From: CAWHBO01 sp963827735
GTDB lineage: Bacteria; Patescibacteriota; Patescibacteriia; Patescibacteriales; UBA12075
DNA length: 64,000 bases
Direction of reading: 5' to 3'
Assembly (NCBI GenBank): GCA_963827735.1
Contig: CAWHBO010000005.1
Coordinates: 1 to 64,000 of the forward strand
Positions 41,358-49,606 of this stretch are shown piece by piece. Position 1 is the stretch's first letter. Every line of letters begins with the position of its first letter. The translations under genes and the position numbers were made by a program. The notes below the pieces were generated by a model. The model saw only the letters and a list, made by a program, of their open reading frames with translations, ran no database searches and was not told the origin of the DNA.

Positions 41358-42878
41358 ATGTCTGCTAAAGTTTTTTCAGCCGCCGTGTTGGGGCTGGAAG
41401 CGGAAATTGTGGAAGTGGAAGCCGATATGGGCGGGGGCGAGCTCGGACTCATTTCCATCGTCGGTTTGCCGGATGCCGCGGTCAATGAATCCAGGGAAAG
41501 GGTGAGGAGCGCCATCCGGAATTCCAAATTGTTCTTGCCCAAACAGAAGATTACGATCAATCTGGCTCCGGCTGATATCCGTAAATACGGCCCCAGTTAT
41601 GATCTGCCGATCGCGGTCAGCCTGCTCTTGGCAGCGGAGTCATTTTACATGATCAGCGATCCAAAAGAATTTTTGTTCATTGGCGAATTGGCTTTAAGCG
41701 GCGATGTGCGCGCCATCAGCGGAGTCTTGCCGATCGCGATCAAGGCCGCTGAAATCGGCATCAAGACAGTTTTTGTACCGGAAGAGAACGCGAAAGAGGC
41801 AAAACTTGTAAGCAACATTGAAGTGGTGCCGGTAAAAAACCTAAAAGGCCTGATTGCGCATCTTTCTGGAAAAAGCCTGATACCGCCCCTTGCGTATGAA
41901 AATTTCAATTTTAAAAACAAAGAAATAATTTTTGATATCAAGCACATTCAAGGCCAGGAGCATGTTAAGAGAGCGATGGAGATTGCGGCCGCCGGCGGGC
42001 ATAATCTGGCAATGAGCGGTCCGCCCGGAAGCGGCAAAACCTTGATAGCCAGGACCATGCCATCAATTCTCCCCGATCTGTCTTTAGCGGAAGCTTTGGA
42101 AATCACAAAAATATACTCAGTGGCCGGGGAGCTTAAAGATAAACAGTCATTGGTAACCAGCCGGCCTTTTCGTTCTCCTCACCACACCGCCTCCGGGGCG
42201 GCTTTGGTCGGAGGCGGCGCTTGGCCCAAACCCGGAGAAATTTCTTTGGCCCACCGAGGCGTCCTTTTTCTTGATGAATTTGCGGAATTTCCCCGGACCG
42301 TTTTGGAAAATTTGCGCCAACCTTTGGAAGACGGCGTGATAAATGTCAGCCGCGCTGCCGGTAATTTATGCTTTCCGGCAAAATTCATTTTAATTTCCGC
42401 CATGAATCCCTGCCCATGCGGATACTTGAGCGATCCGGAGAAGGAATGCAAATGTTCTCCCGTTCAAGTCATGAATTATCGCAAGAAAATTTCCGGGCCG
42501 ATCATTGATCGCATTGACCTGCATGTGGAGGTGCCAAGGATAAATTTTGACAAGCTGGAAGCGGAAGCAAAAGGTGAGAGTTCGGAAGACGTAAAAAAAC
42601 GCGTTGAGATGGCCAGAAGCACGCAAACCAAACGCTTTAAAGGTTTGCCGTTTTTTACCAATTCCGAAATGAATTCCGAAAACGTCAAAAGATTTTGTAA
42701 ATTTGACGAGATATCAAAGAACATCTTAAAGAATGCCGTGGAGCATATGCACCTTTCCGCACGGTCATATTTCAGAATCCTTAAGGTGGCGCGCACAATC
42801 GCTGATTTGGATGGAATCCCAAACGTGGAATCAAAGCATATCGCCGAAGCCCTGCAATATCGGCCGAAGGTGATGTGA
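41358..42878 (+). CDS. comM: YifB/ComM family Mg-chelatase-like AAA+ ATPase
   Basis: The N-terminal ~170 residues form the ChlI subdomain ('VEVEADMGGGELGLISIVGL' and 'VNESRERVRSAIRNS'). The AAA+ core has Walker A GPPGSGKT (about residue 221) and Walker B 'HRGVLFLDEFAEF' (about 299), and the C-terminal domain has zinc-like Cys ('MNPCPCGYLSDPEKECKCSP'). ComM-type helicases promote branch migration during integration of transformed DNA, consistent with the pilin genes nearby. Normal length. Confidence 0.95.
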   Translation: MSAKVFSAAVLGLEAEIVEVEADMGGGELGLISIVGLPDAAVNESRERVRSAIRNSKLFLPKQKITINLAPADIRKYGPSYDLPIAVSLLLAAESFYMISDPKEFLFIGELALSGDVRAISGVLPIAIKAAEIGIKTVFVPEENAKEAKLVSNIEVVPVKNLKGLIAHLSGKSLIPPLAYENFNFKNKEIIFDIKHIQGQEHVKRAMEIAAAGGHNLAMSGPPGSGKTLIARTMPSILPDLSLAEALEITKIYSVAGELKDKQSLVTSRPFRSPHHTASGAALVGGGAWPKPGEISLAHRGVLFLDEFAEFPRTVLENLRQPLEDGVINVSRAAGNLCFPAKFILISAMNPCPCGYLSDPEKECKCSPVQVMNYRKKISGPIIDRIDLHVEVPRINFDKLEAEAKGESSEDVKKRVEMARSTQTKRFKGLPFFTNSEMNSENVKRFCKFDEISKNILKNAVEHMHLSARSYFRILKVARTIADLDGIPNVESKHIAEALQYRPKVM

Positions 42879-42974
42879 TTTGTAATGTAAGGCAGGTTGC
42901 TGGTATAATATTAATATAGAGCATAAGAGAAACATTTAGATATTTATTGTATTATTGTTTTTAGGTAATGTAAT

Positions 42975-43079
42975 AATATTCAATAATCAATACCCATTCA
43001 ATATTCAATATTTTAATATTCAATGATTATATATTTATTTAAATATTGAATGAATATTGGTTATTGATTATTGAATATT
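42975..43079. repeat. AT-rich inverted repeat upstream of a lipoprotein gene
   Basis: Arms 42975-43013 and 43040-43079 pair with few mismatches and are built from AATATTCAATAATCAAT-type words. It is the same style as repeats at 44591, 50946 and 61250 and inside elp3. Confidence 0.75.
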
Positions 43080-43111
43080 TAAACATTATTGAATTAATCA
43101 ATAATCATAGT

Positions 43112-44530
43112 ATGTTCAAAAAAATAACAATTTACTCGTTACTCCTCTCCCTATGTCTGCCCGTTCTCACCGGCTGCGGCCTCAATACGGGTCCGAGCAA
43201 AGCCGTGGCTCAAAAAATGGCGCCGATCACGCTTCGCTATTGGCGAGTTTTTGACGGCGAAGATGATTTTGCGGATATCATCAGCAAGTACAACGCACTT
43301 CACCCAAACATAACGATTGAGTATAAAAAATTGCGTTTTGATGAATATGAACAGGAGCTGCTGGAGGCGTTCGCGACTGACAAAGGTCCGGATGTTTTTT
43401 CAATCCACAACACATGGACGAGAAAGTACCAGTCTATGGGACTTTTAATGCCGCTGCCAAAGCAAATTTCAATGGTATTCCCCCAGATTGTGGGATCAAT
43501 CAAAAAGGAAGTGCAGTACAATGAACGTACCACGAACACGATTTCTCCGGCATCAGTCGGGAAATTTTTCATTGATACGGTGTATAACGATGTGGTAATT
43601 TCCACAAAGAATGAGACAACCGGAGTGGCAGAAGATAACATTTATGGCTTGCCGCTCGGGGTTGATACTTTGGTTTTGTACTATAACAAGGATCTTTTTA
43701 ACAACGCCGGGATTGCGAATGCGCCGCTGTACTGGAACAGAGAGTTCCAGCAAGATGTAAAAAAATTGACCAAACAGAACAACAAAGGCGAGATCGTGCA
43801 AGCCGGGGCAGCTCTTGGGGGAGCCAACAACATTGAGCGTACCACCGACATCCTTTCGGTGCTTATGATGCAAAATGGCACGAAAATGATGGATAATGGA
43901 AGCGTAAAATTCAGCCAGATACCGGAAGCATATTCAGGAAAAGATTATAACCCCGGATTGGAGGCTTTGAGGTTCTATACGGATTTTGCCAACCCCGCCA
44001 AAGAAGTGTATACCTGGAATGAAACATTGGATAATTCGCTGGACATGTTTATCACCGGCAAGCTGGGGATGATGTTTGGATATTCTTATATGCTGCCAAT
44101 GATAAAATCCCGGGCGCCCGGACTTAATTTTTCAATTTCCAAATTGCCTCAGATTGAAGGAAACACAGTAACAAAAAATTTTGCTAACTACTGGGTGGAA
44201 ACCGTATCTAAAAAAAGCAAGCATCCGGAAGAAGCCTGGGACTTTGTGACTTTCATGACTCAGAAGGATAATGTCAAAACCCATTTGGAAAAAACGAACA
44301 AGCCGACTGCGCTCCGTTCGCTGGTTGACGAACAATTGAAAAACGAAGAATTGGCGGTTTTTGTTGACCAGGTTCTGACTGCTGAGAGCTGGTATGAGGG
44401 ACGGAATGCCAACGCGGCGGAAACAATCATGAAGGACATGATAAAAGAAGCAATCGTCGGACAGACGGAATTCTCATCCATTTTAAACAACGCGGCGAAG
44501 AAAGTGCAGCAGACGGTGATGGGGGAGTGA
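43112..44530 (+). CDS. Extracellular solute-binding lipoprotein, sugar ABC type
   Basis: Lipobox LTGC (Cys22) follows the signal peptide. The rest is a periplasmic-binding-protein fold of the extracellular solute-binding family 1: 'FADIISKYNALHPNITIEYK', 'GPDVFSIHNTWTRKYQSMGL' and 'IYGLPLGVDTLVLYYNKDLF'. No permease or ATPase genes are adjacent, so it may serve a transporter elsewhere. The start at 43112 gives a proper lipoprotein signal and is preferred to the frame opening at 43046 inside the repeat. Confidence 0.88.
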   Translation: MFKKITIYSLLLSLCLPVLTGCGLNTGPSKAVAQKMAPITLRYWRVFDGEDDFADIISKYNALHPNITIEYKKLRFDEYEQELLEAFATDKGPDVFSIHNTWTRKYQSMGLLMPLPKQISMVFPQIVGSIKKEVQYNERTTNTISPASVGKFFIDTVYNDVVISTKNETTGVAEDNIYGLPLGVDTLVLYYNKDLFNNAGIANAPLYWNREFQQDVKKLTKQNNKGEIVQAGAALGGANNIERTTDILSVLMMQNGTKMMDNGSVKFSQIPEAYSGKDYNPGLEALRFYTDFANPAKEVYTWNETLDNSLDMFITGKLGMMFGYSYMLPMIKSRAPGLNFSISKLPQIEGNTVTKNFANYWVETVSKKSKHPEEAWDFVTFMTQKDNVKTHLEKTNKPTALRSLVDEQLKNEELAVFVDQVLTAESWYEGRNANAAETIMKDMIKEAIVGQTEFSSILNNAAKKVQQTVMGE

Positions 44531-44590
44531 TTTCAATCGGCAATTAAATATTTTGATTATATAGAATAGAAACGAAATTATTAATACAAA

Positions 44591-44709
44591 TTTTCAATTT
44601 TCAATTTTTAATTTTCAAACAATTTTCAATTTTATAATTTTTTAATGTTTAAAAATTTTAAAAATTGAAAATTATATATTGTTTGAAAATTGAAAATTGA
44701 AAATTGAAA
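44591..44709. repeat. AT-rich inverted repeat before the pilin-like gene
   Basis: Repeated AATTTTCAATTTTC words on one side (44591-44629) pair with GAAAATTGAAAATTG words on the other (about 44661-44709), with TTTTCAAACAA against TTGTTTGAAAA near the middle of the arms. No gene lies in this 190-base gap. Confidence 0.7.
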
Positions 44710-44721
44710 ATTAGAATTGTT

Positions 44722-45192
44722 ATGTCTTCCACAAAAAAATCAGCCGCCGTTCTTAGCTTATTATTCTTATTTTTTGTTTTGTTATTTCCTGCAATTGCAT
44801 TTGCGCAAACCGCGACGACCGTGATGGAAAGTACCAATGGGTTAAGCTATGATACTTGTAAATGTTCCAACACCACTCAAAAATTCTCATCTGCATGCAA
44901 ACAGTATTGCGGAGCATATGGAACGAATGATTTTTTTACTTTGATTGTGAAAGTATCAAATATAATCCTTGGAATAGTCGGTGCGTTGGCTTTATTGGCT
45001 TTTGTCGCCGGCGGCATGATGTTTCTTCTGTCAGGCGGAAGCCAGACATGGGTAACACGTGGTAAAGCTACGCTTGTCGGGGCGGTTATCGGACTCCTGA
45101 TTGTATTTTTTAGCTATACCGTGATAAGATTTTTGGGAGGCAAGTTTGTTGACCCAAAGTTTGATAAAGACATCATGTCAACTGAACAATAA
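44722..45192 (+). CDS. TrbC/VirB2-like pilin or pilin-like membrane protein
   Basis: From ATG 44722 a signal peptide runs to about AFA/QT (residue 28). A Cys-rich segment (KCSNTTQKFSSACKQYC) follows, then two long hydrophobic helices (about 74-100 and 112-135) joined by 'SGGSQTWVTRGKATLVGAVI', the layout of TrbC/VirB2 pilins and the short CPR proteins annotated as pilin. It may form or support an extracellular filament. Confidence 0.72.
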   Translation: MSSTKKSAAVLSLLFLFFVLLFPAIAFAQTATTVMESTNGLSYDTCKCSNTTQKFSSACKQYCGAYGTNDFFTLIVKVSNIILGIVGALALLAFVAGGMMFLLSGGSQTWVTRGKATLVGAVIGLLIVFFSYTVIRFLGGKFVDPKFDKDIMSTEQ

Positions 45193-45206
45193 AGATACAT
45201 CAAGCA

Positions 45207-45878
45207 ATGAATACATTCATTTCAAATAAAATTTCAAATTCCAAGGATTTGATCGGCGAGGATTTAAGGCGAGCAAGAGCTGAGAAAGATAAAACAACCG
45301 ATGAAATTGGCAAGGTCATTGGGATAAGAACCGAATATCTTGAAGCCTTGGAGAGCGGACAATATGAAAAATTGCCGCAAGGAGTGTATGGCCGGAATTT
45401 TCTTCGTGAGTATGCGCGCTATCTGGGTCTTGACTTTGAAAAGATGCTTGAGATTTACGGCGAAGACTCAAGTTCTCGAATTGAAGAAAGGCAGAAGAGC
45501 GCTTTTGCGCATAAAGTGCCCAAAGCTCATTTATTTATCGCAGTGCCAAGAGTGCTGAAGAATGTCTTATTGATTTTCGCAGTCCTTATCTGTCTTTCAT
45601 ATCTTGGATATTATATAAATAACATCATCACACCGCCGGAGCTTGAAATCATCTATCCAAGCGAGGATATCGCCGTCAAAGAAAGCATGATTAAGATCAT
45701 CGGACAGACAGACAAGGAGGCTGAGCTGACTGTTAATGGAGAAAGCGTTTTAACTGACAAAGAAGGCGGCTTTGAAAAAGTTGTAAGTTTGAAAAGCGGG
45801 CTCAACACGATCAGCGTTAAAAGCAAAAAAAAATACAGCCGCGCCGTTCTGGAGGAAAGGAAGATCCTGGCGGAATAA
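45207..45878 (+). CDS. RodZ-like helix-turn-helix membrane protein
   Basis: A RodZ/HTH_25-type domain spans residues 15-85 ('LRRARAEKDKTTDEIGKVIG' and 'LPQGVYGRNFLREYARYLGL'). A membrane helix follows at about 112-133 and an extracytoplasmic Ig-like domain at the end ('PPELEIIYPSEDIAVKESMI', 'GGFEKVVSLKSGLNTISVKS'). RodZ connects the cell-shape machinery to MreB. The gene follows the pilin-like gene by 14 bases and is probably cotranscribed. Confidence 0.85.
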   Translation: MNTFISNKISNSKDLIGEDLRRARAEKDKTTDEIGKVIGIRTEYLEALESGQYEKLPQGVYGRNFLREYARYLGLDFEKMLEIYGEDSSSRIEERQKSAFAHKVPKAHLFIAVPRVLKNVLLIFAVLICLSYLGYYINNIITPPELEIIYPSEDIAVKESMIKIIGQTDKEAELTVNGESVLTDKEGGFEKVVSLKSGLNTISVKSKKKYSRAVLEERKILAE

Positions 45879-46044
45879 AGTTGCCTTTTTCCTTTTTATA
45901 TTATAAAATAAGTTAGTTAATACCCCCCCCAAGCTTATATCTCTCAATATAAGCAATTTCACAGGGAATCTCTCAAATTCTTTATAAACAGGCTTTAACC
46001 TTTTTGTGTTATTGTGTTTTTGCCAACAAGTTTTAAAAAAATTT

Positions 46045-47097
46045 ATGAGCGAAGAAAATAAAAAGAATCAAAAACACGTGGATTCCACGAATGTTGATAA
46101 GAACGGAAAAATGGATGCTGCTATGATCGCCATGGACCAAATCAAACAGCGATTTGGCGAGGGATCAATCATGAAATTCGGCGAAAGCCGGAAGTCGGAT
46201 GTTGATGCCGTTCCCACCGGCTGCCTTTCTTTGGATTTGGCGCTGGGCATCGGCGGCGTTCCGAGAGGGCGCATCATTGAAATCTTCGGACCGGAAGCTT
46301 CCGGAAAAACAACTCTTGCCCAGCACATCATTGCTGAGGTGCAGAAGCTGGGCGGGATTGCCGCTTTTATTGATGCTGAGCATGCGTTGGATCCGGATTA
46401 TGCCCAAAAGATCGGAGTCAACATCAAAGACATGCTCATTTCTCAGCCGGATACAGGAGAACAGGCTTTGGAAATTTTGGAAACGCTGGTAAGATCAAAC
46501 GCGATTGATGTAGCGGTGGTTGATTCAGTGGCGGCTTTGGTTCCGCAGAAAGAAATTGAAGGCGAGATGGGAGATCAGCACATGGCTTTGCAGGCCAGGC
46601 TTATGAGCCAGGCTCTGAGGAAGTTGACAGGGGTGGTGTCAAAGACGAATACGACCATAATTTTCATAAATCAGATCAGGCAAAAGATTGGCGTATTTTT
46701 TGGAAATCCGGAAACAACAACCGGCGGCAATGCTTTGAAATTTTATTGTTCGGTCCGGATTGAAGTGAGGCGATCAGCCCAGATCAAACAGGGCGACAGG
46801 ATCATCGGAAATCGCGTTAAGGCCAAGATCGTCAAGAACAAAGTGGCGGCGCCGTTTAAAACCTGCGAGTTTGATATCATGTACAATGAAGGTATTTCCA
46901 TTTCAGGCGACTTGCTTGATTTGGGAGTGACTTACGGCGTGGTCAGCAAATCAGGCAATGCTTATTCATTCGGAGAAATCAAAATGGGCGTAGGCCGCGA
47001 GAAGGCCAAAATGTTCTTGCGTTCTGATAAGAAACTGATGAATGAGATCAGAAAAAAGATCACGAGCGAAGCTAAAGCCAAGGAAGTGGAAGCATAA
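46045..47097 (+). CDS. recA: Recombinase RecA
   Basis: Walker A GPEASGKT lies near residue 75, the core 'INQIRQKIGVFFGNPETTTG' (DNA-binding L2 region with the conserved Gln and Phe) near 210, and 'GGNALKFY' follows. The 350-residue length is normal. Start 46045 (MSEENKKN) is preferred to 46006. Its last codon and stop (GCATAA) are inside an 80-nt palindrome shared with the efp end. An 8-C run at 45923-45930 lies upstream. Confidence 0.98.
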   Translation: MSEENKKNQKHVDSTNVDKNGKMDAAMIAMDQIKQRFGEGSIMKFGESRKSDVDAVPTGCLSLDLALGIGGVPRGRIIEIFGPEASGKTTLAQHIIAEVQKLGGIAAFIDAEHALDPDYAQKIGVNIKDMLISQPDTGEQALEILETLVRSNAIDVAVVDSVAALVPQKEIEGEMGDQHMALQARLMSQALRKLTGVVSKTNTTIIFINQIRQKIGVFFGNPETTTGGNALKFYCSVRIEVRRSAQIKQGDRIIGNRVKAKIVKNKVAAPFKTCEFDIMYNEGISISGDLLDLGVTYGVVSKSGNAYSFGEIKMGVGREKAKMFLRSDKKLMNEIRKKITSEAKAKEVEA

Positions 47098-47170
47098 AAA
47101 TATTTAAATAAAAAAAAGAGAGACGAGGCATGCCTCGTCTCTCTTTTTTTTATTTTAATATTTTTATGCT
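47091..47170. repeat. 80-nt palindrome through both recA and efp stops, shared core copy 2
   Basis: Both 40-base arms pair with a single mismatch. The centre is GACGAGGCATGCCTCGTC at 47122-47139. The recA GCATAA (47092-47097) and the efp GCATAA on the minus strand (47164-47169) are mirror positions in the arms. Confidence 0.95.
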
Positions 47171-47721
47171 CTTTCAGCGTATTCTTCCGTATCTGTGTTC
47201 ACGACAATTTCGTCGCCTTCATTTATAAACATGGGAGCGGTGATTTCCGCGCCGGTTTCAATTACGACTTTTTTTGTCACATTGCCGGCGGAATTTCCCT
47301 TGACTCCGGGAGGGGCATCGATAACTCGAAATTTCATTTTAATCGGGATATCAATTGACACGGGACGGCCGTCAAAATAAAGCACATCCACATCAATGCC
47401 ATCTTTTAAAAATTTGGCTTTTTCTCCGACTGTTTCCAGGGACAGCTCAAATTGTTCATAGCTTTGGTTGTCCATCAAAAAAGCGTTCGTGTCGTCTTTA
47501 TACATATAATTTGTTTTTTTTCTTTCCGTGTCCGCTTCTTCCGCTTTATCATTTCCTTGAAAAGTTTTATCCAAAATGTTTCCGGAAATAAGGTTTTTTA
47601 ACTTGACTTTAAGGACTGCCCCGCCGCGGCCCATCTTATGATGATCGGTTTTGGTCACGACAAAAGGCTCATTGTTGATGTTAAGTACTTTTCCGATTTT
47701 AATTTCGCTTAAACTTAGCAT
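47164..47721 (-). CDS. efp: Elongation factor P
   Basis: The 185-residue protein has the three beta-barrel domains of EF-P. The KOW-like N terminus reads 'VTKTDHHKMGRGGAVLKVKL', with Lys28-region 'HHKMGRGG' as the site normally modified; here it is a Lys-Met pair rather than PGKG. Domains 2 and 3 carry 'YMYKDDTNAFLMDNQSYEQF' and 'VIDAPPGVKGNSAGNVTKKV'. EF-P rescues ribosomes stalled at polyproline. The last Ala codon and stop lie in the recA/efp palindrome. Confidence 0.95.
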   Translation of the reverse strand: MLSLSEIKIGKVLNINNEPFVVTKTDHHKMGRGGAVLKVKLKNLISGNILDKTFQGNDKAEEADTERKKTNYMYKDDTNAFLMDNQSYEQFELSLETVGEKAKFLKDGIDVDVLYFDGRPVSIDIPIKMKFRVIDAPPGVKGNSAGNVTKKVVIETGAEITAPMFINEGDEIVVNTDTEEYAERA

Positions 47722-47779
47722 ATTAAATTATAAATTTATATTCAGAAATACCGTTTAATTATTTTAAGCAGTTTATTCT

Positions 47780-47835
47780 CTGGACTCTGTCCAGCCGCGG
47801 AATTTACGCAGATTAATACGCGGATATTACGCTGA
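47780..47835. repeat. Short hairpin and CGCAGAT/CGCGGAT words between efp and rpsR
   Basis: CTGGACTCTGTCCAG (47780-47794) is a 6-bp hairpin. It is followed by tandem words ACGCAGATTA and ACGCGGATATTACGCTGAT, a simple repeat of about 11-base spacing. There is no gene here. Confidence 0.45.
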
Positions 47836-47852
47836 TAATTTTTTGAATATAA

Positions 47853-48074
47853 TTATTTATTAGTGAAAGGAAGCAATGCCATTTGGCGAGCTCTTTTTAT
47901 GGCCATGGATAATTTTCTTTGATGCCAAGAACAGACGCCGGTGCGTTTTTTGGGGAGAATCTTTTTGTAGACATTGACGAAATGTCTGATTGTGCGGATG
48001 TCTTTGTAATCAACTTCAGTGTTGTTGTTTACGCAGAATTGGCAGCTCTTTTTTTCATTGGTTTGATTGTTCAT
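47853..48074 (-). CDS. rpsR: 30S ribosomal protein bS18
   Basis: A 73-residue S18: CQFC zinc-like start, 'VDYKDIRTIRHFVNVYKKIL' and the highly conserved 'RTGVCSWHQRKLSMAIKRAR'. It is the last gene of the rpsF-ssb-rpsR operon, which is conserved across bacteria. Confidence 0.96.
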   Translation of the reverse strand: MNNQTNEKKSCQFCVNNNTEVDYKDIRTIRHFVNVYKKILPKKRTGVCSWHQRKLSMAIKRARQMALLPFTNK

Positions 48075-48131
48075 ATTTTGTTTAACCGGGCAGGAAGCGA
48101 TAAGTCCGCTTCCTGCCCTTAATGTTCATTT

Positions 48132-48605
48132 TTAGAAAGGTATGTTTTCAACCTTAATTTCATCTTCACTGGAGCTAAAATCCGATCCGGCAGGCGTGTT
48201 TTGATCGATTATCGGCTCGCTGGATTGCATGCGCGGGGTTTCAGTCGGCATGGGCATCCCGCTTCCGGCGTTCCCCCCGGCGCGGTCGAGCATGATGATG
48301 TTGTCAGCGACAATTTCAGTAAAATATTTTTTTTGCTGGCTTTGGTCCAGGTAATCTCTGGTTTGAATCCGGCCTTCAACATAAATTTTTGATCCTTTTT
48401 TGATGTATTGCGCGCAAATTTCCGCCAATCTTCTCCAAGCAACAATGTTATGAAATTCGGCTTTCTCTTGTTTTTGGCCGCTTTGATCTGTCCAGACGAG
48501 GTTGGTTGCCATGGAAAAAGTGGCAACCGGCGTGCCATTCGGGGTGTTTCTTAATTCCGGATCCCGGGTTAAGCGCCCGATGATCATGGCTTTGTTTAAA
48601 TCCAT
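48132..48605 (-). CDS. ssb: Single-stranded DNA-binding protein
   Basis: The OB-fold is clear: 'DLNKAMIIGRLTRDPELRNT', 'VATFSMATNLVWTDQSGQKQ' and 'KIYVEGRIQTRDYLDQS'. The C-terminal tail is Ser/Pro-rich and ends in IKVENIPF, which is the hydrophobic-acidic tip that recruits partner proteins, with the final Phe present. ATG at 48605 gives the usual N terminus; a TTG eight codons upstream (48629) with a GGGGGT site is an alternative. Confidence 0.95.
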   Translation of the reverse strand: MDLNKAMIIGRLTRDPELRNTPNGTPVATFSMATNLVWTDQSGQKQEKAEFHNIVAWRRLAEICAQYIKKGSKIYVEGRIQTRDYLDQSQQKKYFTEIVADNIIMLDRAGGNAGSGMPMPTETPRMQSSEPIIDQNTPAGSDFSSSEDEIKVENIPF

Positions 48606-48616
48606 AGGTCTTGTAT

Positions 48617-48650
48617 TCTTTTGCGCCAAGGCGATACCCCCTGCGCAAAA
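48617..48650 (-). promoter_or_regulatory. Hairpin over the ssb translation start region
   Basis: CTTTTGCGC (48617-48625) and GCGCAAAAG (48642-48650) pair perfectly over 9 bp. In the mRNA the loop holds the GGGGGT site and the TTG candidate start. It may control ssb translation within the rpsF operon. Confidence 0.45.
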
Positions 48651-48686
48651 GATTCGTTATTTTATAAAACCGGGAAAGTTTTGTGA

Positions 48687-49196
48687 TTAAAGAAGATCAT
48701 CTGTCTCCAAGATTTTGTCAAGCTTATCATCAAGCTCTTTCAAATCAACTTTTTTCTCCTCGCGCTTGTTTTCCTTTTTCTCTTCAGCCTTTTCAATCTC
48801 TTCAATTTTTTCCTGAGCAGCTTTGGCTTGCTTTTGGATCTGAGCCTGTGATTTGCGTTTTTCTTCCGCAATCTCCTCCAATGTGCGTGAAGCTTTCGTT
48901 ACGATCATGTGCCTCAGGATTTCACCGGAAAGTCTGAGTTTTTCATTGATCTCATGAAGACCTTGACCCGCGCAATCAAATTCAAAAAGATTGTAATAAC
49001 CGTGGCTGAATCCGGCAATTTGATAGCAGAGCTTTTTCTTGCCCCAAACTTCGGAATAGGTAATTTTACCGCCGTTGGCCTCAATGATCTTTTTCACATC
49101 TTCCACGATCGGTTTTACTTCATCTTCCGTAAATTTGTTGGAAACAATGAAAAGCAATTCATAGTGGGGAATGCCCGATTTCTTGGTTTTTGACAT
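48687..49196 (-). CDS. rpsF: 30S ribosomal protein bS6 with extended C-terminal tail
   Basis: The S6 fold occupies residues 10-105 ('PHYELLFIVSNKFTEDEVKP', 'YSEVWGKKKLCYQIAGFSHG', 'LSGEILRHMIVTKAS'). A further ~65 residues are Lys/Glu-rich helix (QKQAKAAQEKIEEIEKAEEK), longer than the usual ~100-residue protein. ATG 49196 (MSKTKKSG) is preferred to the TTG at 49217. It is the first gene of the operon rpsF-ssb-rpsR and is preceded by an attenuator-like leader. Confidence 0.94.
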   Translation of the reverse strand: MSKTKKSGIPHYELLFIVSNKFTEDEVKPIVEDVKKIIEANGGKITYSEVWGKKKLCYQIAGFSHGYYNLFEFDCAGQGLHEINEKLRLSGEILRHMIVTKASRTLEEIAEEKRKSQAQIQKQAKAAQEKIEEIEKAEEKKENKREEKKVDLKELDDKLDKILETDDLL

Positions 49197-49254
49197 AGTG
49201 TTTTGATTTAAATCCAAACTCCGTTACGACTGTAAAGGATTTTTGGGATAATAA

Positions 49255-49314
49255 AAAAATCCCAGATATTCTCGGCATCAGCAAAAAGCTGAAAAATGGG
49301 ATTTGTTTGAGAAT
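49255..49314 (-). promoter_or_regulatory. Attenuator-like leader of the rpsF operon
   Basis: On the minus strand two incompatible pairings are possible. ATTCTC/GAGAAT encloses CAGC/GCTG; alternatively ATCCCA pairs with TGGGAT, followed by seven T, a terminator. A GCCGAGA segment recalls the CCG bulge of known S6:S18 binding motifs. Upstream, TATAAT (49360-49365, minus) is a candidate -10. This fits autoregulation by the S6:S18 complex. Confidence 0.5.
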
Positions 49315-49467
49315 ACCTTTAGTCCGCTTTTAAATTTTCAGGGGACTATCCTAAAAAAGATTATAGGATATGGGAAAGGTTTGTTATTTAATTTTTTTTG
49401 TTTAACTGTTTCTGACTTTAACATGAATCTAAAAAAAAGGCAAGAGGGGAAGCATAAAACAACAAAT

Positions 49468-49535
49468 TTGACAGATTTCCATTGTTTTGCTATGATGCAG
49501 ATAGCTAGTTATCGATGGATAGACTAGCTTTTTTT
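49468..49535 (+). promoter_or_regulatory. nusA promoter followed at once by a terminator hairpin
   Basis: TTGACA (49468-49473), exactly 17 bases, TATGAT (49491-49496). The start would be near 49503, precisely where AGCTAGT (49503-49509) begins a stem with ACTAGCT (49523-49529), followed by a T tract to 49535. The nusA ATG is about 100 bases beyond. Most transcripts should end after about 33 bases. Confidence 0.7.
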
Positions 49536-49606
49536 ATAAAATATCAATTTTTAATATACAATAATGTTGCAAGTATAATGCTCCATGCTGTATAAAATTA
49601 AAGTAT

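Noticed and set aside
45923..45930. Run of eight C upstream of recA as a phase-variation tract
   Set aside because: It lies outside any promoter box I can identify, and one short tract is not evidence of switching.
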